This document shows, piece by piece, positions 43,159-54,005 of a DNA stretch of 64,000 nt. A model generated the notes under the pieces. It saw nothing but the letters and a program-made list of their open reading frames with translations. It was not told the origin of the DNA and searched no databases. The translations under genes were made by a program, and so were the position numbers. Position 1 is the first letter of the stretch. Every line of letters begins with the position of its first letter. Source of the stretch: Clarkia xantiana subsp. parviflora (taxonomy: Eukaryota > Streptophyta > Magnoliopsida > Myrtales > Onagraceae); NCBI GenBank assembly GCA_036873135.1, contig JAPTYO010000017.1, positions 13,206,001 to 13,270,000 of the forward strand, given 5' to 3'.

Positions 43159-46100
43159 ATGGAAAACACATACACCATACACGGAGGCTTCAGTGCAGGG
43201 GGCGAAACCTCTTACGCAAGGGAGAGGTACGCCGCCGGAAAGAGTGAAAAACCACAGGAGCCAGACAGGGAGGACACAATCATGGAGGACGTCATTGGCT
43301 TCTCAGCCAAAGACAGAGAACACATAACGTTCCCCCACAACGACGCCTTAGTCATTCAAATGACTATTCACGACATGGAAGTAAAGCGAATTCTCGTGGA
43401 TGGAGGCTCCGCCCCAAACGTGCTAACAAAAGGCACTGTTTTAGCACTCGGAAGAAAAAAGGCCATACAAACAATGAACTCACCTCTAGTGGGATTCATG
43501 GGAGATGCTAGCTACCCGCTGGGTACCATTACCCTTCCAATAACCTTGGGCGAAGGAGAAAGACGTCTGAATATCGACGTACTATTCATAGTAGTCGAAA
43601 AGCTAAACGCCTACAATGGTATTCTCGGATACGCAACCATGAACAAATGGAGAATGGTGCCTTCAACGGCCCACCTGAAGATCAAGTTCCCAAGCATTGC
43701 AGGTGTGGGAGAAGTTAGAGGAAATCAACAAGTAGCAAGAGAATGCCACAATGTCGCGCTACAACAAAATCAAAGGGGAAACATGCCAGTTATACCCACC
43801 ATCGACGAAGACCCAAGAGATGACTTCGGGAGGCCTACAGCGATGGACGAACTCCGTGAATTCAAAATCGATGAACCAGAAAGAATGGTGCGCGTAGGAG
43901 CATCATTATCAGAAGACGAAGTGATTGAAATCACAGCGCTCCTTGCAGAATACAAAGACTTATTCACATGGTCCCCAAAGGACATGCCAGGAATAAGCCC
44001 AAATGTCATTTGCCATAAACTCAACATCAACAAAGATGCTCGAGTAGTGAAACAAAAGCTAAGGTCCATAGGTGGGGACAAAAAGCTGGCCATTCGCGAG
44101 GAAGTTAGCAGACTGCTTGATGCAGGTTTCATTGAAGAATCCAAGTATCAAACTTGGGTAGCCAACCCTGTAGTTGTGCCTAAGCCAAATGGCAAGTCAA
44201 GAATGTGCATCGACTACAGAGACCTCAACAATGCATGCCCAAAAGATTCATACCCGCTTCCACGAATTGATCAATTGGTAGATGCAACTGCGGGCCATGA
44301 ACTGATGACAGTTATGGATGCATACACAGGATACAACCAAATCCCGATGTTTTGGCAGGACGCCCCACATACGGCATTCTACACTGACAGCGAAATCTAT
44401 AACTACAAAGTTATGCCTTTCGGGTTAATCAATGCGGGGGCAACATACCAAAGAATGGTCAATCTCATTTTCGGAGATTTGATTGGCGACAAAATGGAGG
44501 CGTATGTGGATGATATGGTCGTAAAATCCAAGAAAAGAAAGAATCACGCAGAGGACTTACGCATAATCTTCGAGAGAATGCGAAAGTATCAAATAAGACT
44601 AAATCCCGCAAAATGCGCTTTCGGGGTACGATCAGGCAAAATTCTTGGATTTATGGTAAGCGAAAGGGGCATTGAAGCAAACCCTGAGAAGGTGAAGGCA
44701 ATTGAAGAAATGGCCTCTCCAACAAAGCACAAAGAAGTACAACAACTCAACGGGCGCCTCGCAGCCCTGAACAGATTCCTAGCCAAAATTGGAGACAGAG
44801 CCCTCCCTTTCTTCGAAGTGTTACGCGCAAACAAGAAGTTTGAATGGACAAATGCTTGTGAAGAAGCATTCCAACAACTCAAACAACACTTGAAGACGCT
44901 CCCAAGACTAGCAAAGCCACTTCAAGGGGAACCTCTCTTTCTCTACATATCAACTAGTAACACGGCAGTCAGCTCTGTGCTAATAAAGGAAAAAGGAGGA
45001 GCCCAACTCCCGGTTTATTACGTAAGCAAAACACTGGCCAAGTATGAAGTCAATTACGTACCAATCGAGAAGCACTTGTACGCGCTCGTGATAGCCGCGC
45101 GCAAGCTAAGGCCTTACTTCCACGCGCATGAAATAACGGTCCTCACAGACCAGCCTTTGAAGCACATCCTTGCAAAACCAAACATGTCAGGAAGATTGAC
45201 AAAGTGGTCTGTAGAGTTAAGTGAATTCCGCATTCATTTCGCTCCACGAACAGCCATCAAAGGGCAGGCCTTGGCAGACTTCATAGCAGAATTCACAGGG
45301 ATCGAGCCCGAGCCACAAGATGAAGTCCAGACAGATGTCCCACCCGCAGAAGTTTGGGAAATGTACACGGACGGATCATCCAACACCGGAGGCGCGGGGG
45401 CAGGATTACTACTAATCCCACCCGACGGCTCGGACCCCTTGAAGTACGCTTTGAACTTAACATTCAGAGCGACAAACAATGAGGCAGAATATGAGGCTCT
45501 GATTACAGGCCTCAGGATAGCCAAAGGAGTTGGAGTGGAACACTTACGAGTAAAGTGTGATTCACAACTCGTCGTCAACCAGATCAAAGGAGAATACACT
45601 GCAAAGTCCGAAAACATGCAGAGATACTTAACACAAGCAAAGGAGTTGGTAGAAAGTTTCAAAACTTTCGACATAACTTCCGTCCCACGAGAAGAAAACC
45701 AGGAGGCCGATGCTCTAAGCAAGTATGCCCAAAACAATGAACAAGACAAAAAGACACACTTTGTGGAAAACAGGATAATATCCGTCATAGACCAATTGGA
45801 GGTAATGGCCATTGACGAAGAGGAAACTTGGAAGACACCAATCCAAGCATACCTCGCTGGAGGGATCCTACCACGAGACAAGACTCAAGCAAACAAGATC
45901 GAAAGGGTAGCCGTAAACTACGCCTTGATCGAAGGGCAGCTCTACAGAAAGGGTTATTCTACACCCTACCTAAAGTGCATCATAAGCACAGAAGGAACAA
46001 CGGTACTAGAAGAACTCCATGGAGGAATGGCTGCCTCACACGAAGGAGCTCGCGCGTTGATCCGCAAAGCATTGAACTTAGGCTACTATTGGCCAACAAT

Positions 46101-47061
46101 GAGAGCTCAAGCAACAAGCATGGTAGCAGAATGCGAAGCATGCCAGCTATATTCAAGGAACATCATAGCTCCAGCAGCAGAATTAAGCCCAATTGCAAGC
46201 GCATGGCCATTCGCACAATGGGGCATTGACTTGATCGGCCCACTCCCAAAGTCAAAGGGCCAAGCAAAATTCATAGTCGTCGCAATCGACTACTTCTCAA
46301 AGTGGATTGAGGCCAAGCCACTAGCACGCATTACAGACACACAAATCATGGACTTCATCCGAAACTACATAGTGGCTCGCTATGGTGTCCCGAAGATACT
46401 CATTAGCGACAATGGTGCCCAATTCAGAAGTGGAAATATGCAAAATTTCTGCAAACGTCTCAAGATAGACCACCGTTTTGCATCAGTGCACCACGCACAG
46501 ACAAACGGCCAGGTCGAATCAGCAAACAAGATAGTCTTGGATGGACTAAAAAAGAGAGTTCATGCTCTAAAAGGAGGTTGGGTTGACCAGCTAAGCAGTG
46601 TTTTATGGGCTGTGCGCACAACTCCCAAAGAGTCAACAGGTGAAACACCCTTTAGCCTGGTCTATGGAACCGAGGCAGTAGCACCTGTCGAAATCGCCGT
46701 CTCTTCATACAGAACGACGCATTTTGACCCCCAAGCCAATGAGGAAGAAAGACGCCTTGACCTTCAATTAGCAGACGAACAGAGATGGAAATCAGAACAA
46801 GTTCAAGCAAAGATGCGCTTAGCCACATCCAGATACTACAACAGAAAGGTCAAGGCGCGACAATTCCACGTGGGAGAAATGGTCTGGAGAAGAAACGAAT
46901 TCTCACATTTGGACCAGATCAACAAGATGTCCCCCAAGTGGGAAGGCCCTTACAAGATAGTTGCGGTTCCATACATTAACGCTTACCGCATCCAAGATGT
47001 GGACGGGAACGAATTGCCCAACACTTTCAGTGGGGGACACCTGAAGAAGTTCCACCCATAA
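43159..47061 (+). CDS. Element G pol polyprotein (protease, RT, RNase H, aRNase H, integrase), intact, without gag
   Basis: An uninterrupted 1300-codon ORF whose ATG lies about 40 nt after the primer site. As in E, IHGG is at residues 7-10 and the protease motif DGGS at 81-84; no gag precedes it. RT carries AYVDDMVVKS. The first RNase H has STSNTAVSSV in place of the acidic DAS motif. The archaeal-type RNase H begins MYTDGSSN with NNEAEYEAL, VKCDSQL and EADALSK. Integrase shows the H-H-C-C finger (HGG...SHEGARA...CEAC), WGID, SDNG and QVESANK. Ends GGHLKKFHP. All key residues of the second RNase H and integrase are visible. Well conserved against E despite quite different codon choice, which argues for past selection. 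Confidence 0.95.
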   Translation: MENTYTIHGGFSAGGETSYARERYAAGKSEKPQEPDREDTIMEDVIGFSAKDREHITFPHNDALVIQMTIHDMEVKRILVDGGSAPNVLTKGTVLALGRKKAIQTMNSPLVGFMGDASYPLGTITLPITLGEGERRLNIDVLFIVVEKLNAYNGILGYATMNKWRMVPSTAHLKIKFPSIAGVGEVRGNQQVARECHNVALQQNQRGNMPVIPTIDEDPRDDFGRPTAMDELREFKIDEPERMVRVGASLSEDEVIEITALLAEYKDLFTWSPKDMPGISPNVICHKLNINKDARVVKQKLRSIGGDKKLAIREEVSRLLDAGFIEESKYQTWVANPVVVPKPNGKSRMCIDYRDLNNACPKDSYPLPRIDQLVDATAGHELMTVMDAYTGYNQIPMFWQDAPHTAFYTDSEIYNYKVMPFGLINAGATYQRMVNLIFGDLIGDKMEAYVDDMVVKSKKRKNHAEDLRIIFERMRKYQIRLNPAKCAFGVRSGKILGFMVSERGIEANPEKVKAIEEMASPTKHKEVQQLNGRLAALNRFLAKIGDRALPFFEVLRANKKFEWTNACEEAFQQLKQHLKTLPRLAKPLQGEPLFLYISTSNTAVSSVLIKEKGGAQLPVYYVSKTLAKYEVNYVPIEKHLYALVIAARKLRPYFHAHEITVLTDQPLKHILAKPNMSGRLTKWSVELSEFRIHFAPRTAIKGQALADFIAEFTGIEPEPQDEVQTDVPPAEVWEMYTDGSSNTGGAGAGLLLIPPDGSDPLKYALNLTFRATNNEAEYEALITGLRIAKGVGVEHLRVKCDSQLVVNQIKGEYTAKSENMQRYLTQAKELVESFKTFDITSVPREENQEADALSKYAQNNEQDKKTHFVENRIISVIDQLEVMAIDEEETWKTPIQAYLAGGILPRDKTQANKIERVAVNYALIEGQLYRKGYSTPYLKCIISTEGTTVLEELHGGMAASHEGARALIRKALNLGYYWPTMRAQATSMVAECEACQLYSRNIIAPAAELSPIASAWPFAQWGIDLIGPLPKSKGQAKFIVVAIDYFSKWIEAKPLARITDTQIMDFIRNYIVARYGVPKILISDNGAQFRSGNMQNFCKRLKIDHRFASVHHAQTNGQVESANKIVLDGLKKRVHALKGGWVDQLSSVLWAVRTTPKESTGETPFSLVYGTEAVAPVEIAVSSYRTTHFDPQANEEERRLDLQLADEQRWKSEQVQAKMRLATSRYYNRKVKARQFHVGEMVWRRNEFSHLDQINKMSPKWEGPYKIVAVPYINAYRIQDVDGNELPNTFSGGHLKKFHP

Positions 47062-47324
47062 AACTAAAAGCTGTCGTATCAAGCTCTTTAGTATTCAGTA
47101 CTTCAAAAGAAGGAGATATGTAACTCCATACTTACGCATCAAATGAAGTTATGTCTAACAAATTTCATATCTCTTGTAGGCACACTATTAACTCACATAC
47201 AACGCCTAAGCTTACAACCAAGGCATCAAAACAACAACAGTGACAACAAGCCAACCTATGCAAGGCTCATCACTACAAACCAAAACAAAGGAAGTCCGAC
47301 GCATACAAGAAGTCAGAGTATCTT

Positions 47325-47960
47325 CATCAAGGATGTGAACGTACTAATCTATTCACATCCTTGCAAAAAGTCGGGGATAAGCGGATCATTGGGAATCCTC
47401 CCTCGCAAACAAATGCAAGTGTCGGACGTACTAATCTATCCACACTTCGCCACAATACAAGGATGTGAACGTACTAATCTATTCACATCCTTGCAAAAAG
47501 TCGGGGGACAAGCGGATCATTGGGAATCCTCCCTCGCAAACAAATGCAAGTGTCGGACGTACTAATCTATCCACACTTCGCCACAATACAAGGATGTGAA
47601 CGTACTAATCTATTCACATCCTTGCAAAAAGTCGGGGATAAGCGGATCATTGGGAATCCTCCCTCGCAAACAAATGCAAGTGTCGGACGTACTAATCTAT
47701 CCACACTTCGCCACAATACAAGGATGTGAACGTACTAATCTATTCACATCCTTGCAAAAATTCGGGGGATAAGCGGATCATTGGGAATCCTCCCTCGTAA
47801 ACAAATGCAAGTGTCGGACGTACTAATCTATCCACACTTCGCCACAATCCAAGGATGTGAACACATCCTTGCAAAAAGTCGGGGAACAGGCGGATCATTA
47901 GGAATCCTCACTCAAACAAATGCAAAGGTCGGATGTACTAATCTACCCGCACTTCACTAT
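47325..47960. repeat. 130-bp hairpin minisatellite between pol and antisense gene of element G
   Basis: About four and a half units near 130 bp (CCTCCCTCGCAAACAAATGC at about 47399, 47529, 47659 and 47789). Each unit has GGATGTGAA...TTCACATCC, a 9-bp stem with a 12-nt loop. It lies between the stops of pol (47061) and the antisense gene (48168). The ORFs across it are by-products. Confidence 0.92.
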
Positions 47961-48167
47961 CCTACGTTATAACTAAAATAACAAGGAGAAACTCAGTTAT
48001 CACATCTATCTAATGCATTTATGTCAAGCATATATATATATATAAGATCAAACAGGCCTACGACAGCAAATCCAAACATTAAACGACAGGCAGTCTCTAA
48101 ACAAGTCCTTCGCCAAAATACTACGCATGCAAAGGAACAAACAAACATACAAAGAGTCCATATTGAC

Positions 48168-50608
48168 CTAGTCAAGGAGATGGCGCACATCAACATCGCA
48201 GTCATCATTAGCAAAGGGATCACAGGCAGGAGTATCACCAAAGATATCAACATCCCGCTCAAAGCTAAACATCGGCTCACCATCTGCACTAATGGTGTCC
48301 TCCACTTGAAGAGTGGAAGCCCCCCCCAAATCACTCAAACCAATAACACCAGGAGTATCCAACTTCTCAAATGGAAAATGGGGGGCAAGACGATGCATCA
48401 GGGGAACGAAGTCATCAAGAAACTCCTTCTTCAAAGATTCGTAACTCGCCTGAACGGCAGAAAGGAAAGGCTCACTGTGAGGGTACCGCTTAAAAGCGCC
48501 GGCCTTGCCTTCCGAAATGCCATCCTCCCTCGCCTTTTGCAACTCGGCAGCTCGTACCCCCTCCCGAAGGGCCATCCGACCTCTCACAGCAGACAGCTGA
48601 TCTTGGATCTCAGCAACGCGAGACTGACTCGAGGCAAGCGCTTCAGATAGTATGAGAAGCTCACCAGCATGGCCTTTCGCATCCTCAGTTAAAGAGACTT
48701 GCTCTTTAACCAGCTCCTCATGGCTCTCCAAAAGCTGATCCTTCTCATCGGATAGCTCGATGACAAAAGATGATAAGTTGGCAATATCAGCATTAACCTA
48801 CATCAAAAATAGTACAATCATCAAAACAAGCGCAACAATGAGCAAATCAACTTCAAGAGGAATAAACACTCACCAGAGCAAAGACCCCGATGTTCTCCTC
48901 CACAAAGGCGCGCGCACTAGCGGAATTCGGGGGGCACTCCTTCCGATCGGCAGGAGGAACAGACCTCTGCACTACCCGAACACCAACTTCAGGAATGCTC
49001 AAGGACGCATCCTTAGGAAAGCGAAGGCGCGTACCCGAATAGGGCACCCACACACCATCTGTAACGTCACGTTCAAAGCGACGAACAAGATCACTTCTGT
49101 GAAGTGAAGGAAGTGGAGATATCTGCAAAGCACAAACATAAGCAATCATACAAGCAAAACATGTTAAGTACATAAAAAGAGATTTCACAAACCTGATACA
49201 GGGAGAATCTCCTCTGCCACCACATGCATCGGCTCAGCGACAGGAGGGACGCGCTCACCAACATGTTTCCTCTTGTCACGCGAAGACATACGTGAACCTG
49301 GGAGGACCTCGTCCGCCGTCCCATGCCTCGGCCCGGGGGCAGGAGGGACGCGCTCAGCAACTTGCTTCCTCTTATCACGAGAAGGCAAGATAGACGTCCC
49401 CTCAACTCTCGAGCGCTTGGGATCGCCCGAGGCACGCGCCGCAGCATCGGTCCTCTTGGTGGAAGGACGCCGAGAAGAGTCAGTAACGGGTTCCGCCCGC
49501 TCCCTCTCAGCAGACACACGACCTACAAACAGGGAAAAGAAAACATTGGAACTACAGACAGAATACAGCCAAAGATGATAAAAAGGAAGAAGTACTTTAC
49601 CCATAGGTCCTTTTCCTCGTCCATGACGAGACCTGTTAGCAGGGGCCGGAGCAGCAACAGGGAGCCCTCGCGCAGCATCAGTCTGCAAGGCCGGCTGCTT
49701 GTTAAGAAACCAACCTACAGGATAACATAAGACAAGGTTATAAAAATTCGAAAGCATACCAAGACACCCTGGGAAGAAGATACGATGATGCCTGCTGCAA
49801 GCAACTCCTCTTCAGAACCCTGAGTCAGAGGGACTATAACCCCCGCCTGATTGTCGCGAAAGATCTCGCGAAAGGCCTTCTCATCCTGAGGGGTATACTC
49901 GGATAAGGAAGGAACGGGGTCACGCTCCAGAACATGACACGTCTCCCACTTGGTCCCGACGTCGCTCACAAAGAAATAGTGATTTTGCCATTCCTGCGAG
50001 CGAGGATAAGGGGTGGCAAACCGCCCGCTTGGCTTCCACTTGGCGCCCCCAAGATCGAATGAGGAAAGGCAAGGCCACCGACTGCAAAAGGTGGACAACC
50101 CCGATTTGTCTCGTCGCTCCAGACGGTAAAAGGTCCGGAAGAGAATCAAGGAATAAGTCCACGAGTGCTTGTGACACTGAATGCGAAAACAGGTCCACGC
50201 ATGAAAGGCAGCAGGGGAGAGGTTAAGGGGCGAGATACGGAAATGACGACACAAGCGGACAAGATCCTTGCAGTAAGGAAAACGCAAACCCTCCTCTATC
50301 TGTCCAGTGTACACTACATCTAAGTCCGCAGGAGGGACGGTAACTGAGCCAACCTCGACTTCTTTGCATACGTCAAACGGGAAGTATGCTTCAGAAATAG
50401 GACAGACCCCTGACTTATCTACGCTCTCCACAAACTCCTCCGTCGTGATACGGTTGGGAGGATAGGTCTGAGTCATCGCAATGGCTTCGTGGCTAACACC
50501 TGTCCCGGGAAAATCGAGTCGAAGTAAAAGGGGGGTGTCCTCGCTTATCGCCAAACCATCACAAGAAGAGTAATATGTGCAAAGAAAGGGATCGGTAGAC
50601 TCACTCAT
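48168..50608 (-). CDS. Antisense spliced gene of element G (long form, 718 aa; gypsy-type transposon domain plus coiled coil)
   Basis: Five exons on minus: 50608-49768, 49714-49601, 49522-49200, 49122-48874, 48797-48168; together 2157 nt in one frame, 718 aa. Exon 1 (residues 1-280) resembles the plant putative gypsy-type transposon domain (Pfam PF04195): RFPYCKDLVRLCRHFRISP and following. Exon 3 has Lys/Arg-rich clusters and a 30-residue direct repeat around SRDKRK. Exon 4 has PEVGVRVVQRSVPPADR, shared with E. Exon 5 is a coiled coil, then APHFPFEKL and an acidic tail. Donors and acceptors are GT-AG; intron 1 (53 nt, GTGTCT donor) is the least certain. The frame has no stops, so it may be active. 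Function unknown. Antisense extra ORFs with this domain are known in Tat elements. Confidence 0.75.
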
Positions 50609-52466
50609 TACAGCAGTTCAAGAGTTACAGTGTCTGAGAAAATTTCTAAGTATCAAAGTCGGGCGCCTGCAAGCCCGTCAACCAAGCCCTGCAAAAACCA
50701 TGCACAACTCAATCAAAAACCAAGGCAACACATTAAACCACACTCATCAAAGCCCTCTTGCAAGGGCATTCAACCCAACGGACCAACCGTCCGCATACGA
50801 ACAGCTAGGGACCCTCCCGCTCGGGAGTCAAAAATCCTTACGCTCATCAAAGGCCTAGGCCAATTACTAATCAAATTTTCATACATTTGTGCAATGTGAC
50901 ACAGGTATTCAAGCGCTCTACAAAGCGACAAATTCAAGAGCTAAAGAAATCAAAGGCATACGAAGTTGGTCATAATTACCAAAATGCCATCCGATCACCT
51001 TTTGATCAAATTTTATCCTTAGAATGGCTCAAGACTCCGGGGGCACATACAACCAGTCAAAATGCACTCAAGCAAGCCCGTTACACGCCACAAAGGGACT
51101 TACCCCTCCGCGAACAACCCGAAGAACACTCGGGTCAACTAAGCCACTAATGAAGGCGAACTACCAAGCAATCACCTAAGCTCCGGGGGCATGGCTATCC
51201 ATTCACAAACAATCAAGGGGGCTTTATCACAATAGGGGACATCATTCCAAGTCACCCGTATCAAGATACAAGGGGTCAAGCTTTTCGCTCGAAAAACTCC
51301 GACTTCGAACCTCCGCGATTCCCCCTCGATTGGTCGGAACCTAGGGACCTCTTCACAAAGGGAGTTCGCTATCCTTAACTCTATCTATCAACACTTAGAG
51401 CTTAGCCAAAAGCAAATTTTGAAAATCAAGCCAAAACTTCACTCATGCATTTCATCAAACACCTACAAGGCACCTTATTGAAATTCAAATGTGCAGCCCT
51501 ATAGGTCTAATCAACTTCAAGAAAAGTGAGTGGAGGACGTTACCAATCGATGCTCGACGAAAAGGACTCGAAACCGGATCGAATCGGACTCAAAATCGAA
51601 CCACCAAGGTTGCAGCCGCCGCTCCTGCCGTCCCCGCCGCTGTCGCCGCCGCCTCGCCGCCGCTGCTCCGCCCTGGCGTCGCCGGTGATGCCCCTGGTGG
51701 TGGCCGGCCGAAATGGTGTCTCCCTTGCACCCAAAAGTGAATTCCCAAAATCCCTACCTTAGCTCCTCCAAAACTCTCACCACAACCAATTCAAAAGTTG
51801 ATAGTTTTATAAACTATCATGGAGGAGAGGGACTACACTACATGGTAGGTACCATACATCAAGGAGGTACATTCCTATCCACCATTCATTTTTATTATTG
51901 ATGGCTTGGGTTTTAACTATCAAATGACTTGGATAAATTTAACTAAGTCATTTCAAATGTCCTCAACTTTTTGAAAATGTTGGGTTTATGATTTTTTGTA
52001 TTAGGGCCGTTGCATGTGATTTTCCAAAACCCGGCTCTATTTCATTCACTCAAAACCGTCGTCTCGCCGTCAAGACGACCGTCTCGGACGACGAGCTCCC
52101 AAAAACTATCGCACTACATGAAAAACATTTTTTCAAGACTTGCATGATTTATTATCATTTTGATACATTTTAGTCGTATCATAAACGTTCCGTATTTATT
52201 AGCTCATCGTACGAGCTCGAAAGATTTCATGCGCGCTCGCACCTTAATTCTCCAAACGATCACACTTATCATATCACTCGTAGTCCATTGTGCTACTAAC
52301 CCTTCATGCAGTTACCAAGCGTGACCATCTCAAAAACTAAGGCAAGGAATTCGTCGGAGCCGCGCGCATCCACCCTTGGTAGGTCAAAATTCAAGGTGTG
52401 CGGACGGCCCAAATCACGCATATACCCTATCTTATAATAGAGTTAAACAAAGGTCAGGCCGTTGTT
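50609..52466. other. 3' region of element G, 5' flank of its antisense gene
   Basis: No convincing gene. It should hold the promoter of the antisense gene: a candidate TTTATAAAAC on minus lies at about 51805-51815, and a GC-rich stretch at 51590-51720 follows it in antisense direction. The small ORFs on both strands have no recognisable domain. Confidence 0.4.
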
Positions 52467-52481
52467 TAACTCGGGGGCAAG
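52467..52481 (+). promoter_or_regulatory. Polypurine tract, element G
   Basis: ACTCGGGGGCAAG directly before the 3' LTR start, the same core as in E. Confidence 0.72.
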
Positions 52482-53236
52482 TGATGGACATACGCGTGAT
52501 TCGGGCTCGGTTTTAATTACTTGAACTTCATACACGCACGAGACCCGTCCGAAACCCGATTTCAAGCTAACCGGGGGAAACCGGGCAAGTTTCGAACTTG
52601 CCCGGCATCCCCGGGGGGCTTACCCGGAATTCCGGGCAAGCTCCACACCCGGGGGGTGTCGCGCACACCCCCCATTTCACCTCGGACGTATACGGAGACC
52701 CGATTTTTAACTAACTCCTATGTGTCCGAGACCTATGTTTCAGAGGCGCGCGCGTCCCGTTCATGACAGCCGCCTGAGACGCGCGTCAGAGCCCCTTTTC
52801 CCAAAGCTTACCCCTGCATCCCGGTTCACATTTCCACATTGAACCGGGTCAAAACCGGTTTACGGTCCAAGGTTGCCTATAAATAGCCACCTTGGGGGTA
52901 AACATTTTCAATTCATTCAAAAATCACTTTGGGCAAGCTTGGGAAAAGCTCTGACCTCTCTCTAATAACCCTCTCTTTCTCTCTCTAGAAATCTACTGAT
53001 GTTGATCGTCGGAGTGAGCACGCCAAGCACCCCCCCCCTCTCCACGAGGACTGCTTGGTAACGCTCCTTTGCAGGTGCCGACGGACGATTTGTTAGAGAG
53101 CTGGAAGGGTTTGCCCTCGTTCAGGAGACGAAGCTAAGGCCCGCGCACAACCTTAGAAGGCGGACTTAGCTCGCATCCAACCCGAAGACCCCGACGAGTT
53201 ATCCCGCGGACAGCCCGCAATAACTTGGTCGAAACA
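52482..53236 (+). repeat. 3' LTR of element G
   Basis: 755 bp with the same ends as the 5' LTR; only one CTTACCCGGAATTCCGGG unit (52618-52640) after the 25-bp palindrome. Followed by the ACAAG target duplication. Confidence 0.93.
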
Positions 53237-53527
53237 ACAAGTAAGCAAAACAATAAAAATGATTGAATTCTATTGGTCCAACTATGTTGTATGTTACATA
53301 TACTTAGATGGGATCATATTTATGCTTACATGGACACTCTAAAATAGGTCCAAAGCTCCTTATTCAATCTTAAGAGGAGTTACATTCTTTTTTAATTTTA
53401 CATAACATTATTTATGTATTAATAATCTACAAAAAAAAATCTAAAATAAAGTATATAAAATTTAAGTATGCTTCATTTTTACTATTAATTTAATATTAAA
53501 ATAATCTTTAGATTTGGATGATACTAA

Positions 53528-53568
<41 letters not shown>

Positions 53569-54005
53569 AACAAATAAGATAATATTTTAAAAATAATAAA
53601 ATTAGATACAATTATTAAAATTCTTATAAAATATCATTTAAACTATAAATAGTTGAATAAAAAAATCACACTATACAAGGAATATTTTATATATATTTTT
53701 ATGAATACAATTATACAAATACAAATACTATTAACTATAAATAAAATAAACACATAAAAAATATGTTAAAAATAATAATATATACTAGAATATTAACAAT
53801 AACTTATGTTACACACATTAAAATAGTGTTATATATATGTATTACACACCTCAAATATGTAGTAGTATTTCATTTTCAATAAAAAATTGTTTTAAAAAAA
53901 TAATTATTAATCAAAATAATTATTATATCAAATTTGAATTTTCTTAATATTATACAATTATATAAACAAAATATTTACCGCGCAACGTGCGGGTCAACCA
54001 CCTAG

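Larger units (their letters stand above)
42231..53236 (+). mobile_element. Element G: complete gag-less Tat-lineage LTR retrotransposon
   Basis: LTRs 42231-43099 (869 bp) and 52482-53236 (755 bp) flank primer site, intact pol, minisatellite, antisense five-exon gene, a 1.9-kb 3' region and polypurine tract. The target duplication ACAAG (42226-42230 and 53237-53241) is perfect. There is no gag. The LTRs differ by about five substitutions outside the palindrome array, so G looks somewhat older than E. Confidence 0.95.
42178..54005 (+). mobile_element. Small Helitron split by element G (about 0.8 kb without G)
   Basis: 5' part 42178-42230 (A|TC..., with TCTATATATATTATAATTTGG as in the Helitron at 36921). 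3' part 53242-54005, ending CCGCGCAACGTGCGG hairpin and CTAG|T at 54002-54005. Joining the parts gives ...AACAAG-TAAGC..., matching GACAAGTAAGC in the 36921 Helitron. Non-coding. The exact 5' base is uncertain (42178 or 42185). Confidence 0.65.

Noticed and set aside
47143..47972. Repeat proteins encoded by the G minisatellite (several 60-140 codon ORFs)
   Set aside because: ORFs follow from the repeat unit and change frame between units; no start context or domain.
48021..48650. 209-codon plus-strand ORF downstream of G pol
   Set aside because: Shadow of exon 5 of the antisense gene, which has coherent splicing and homology to E.
51489..51762. GC-rich Pro/Ala ORFs in the 3' region of G as a captured host gene
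   Set aside because: Composition of a short GC-rich stretch; open in three frames with no domain. Kept only as a possible promoter or 5' UTR region of the antisense gene.
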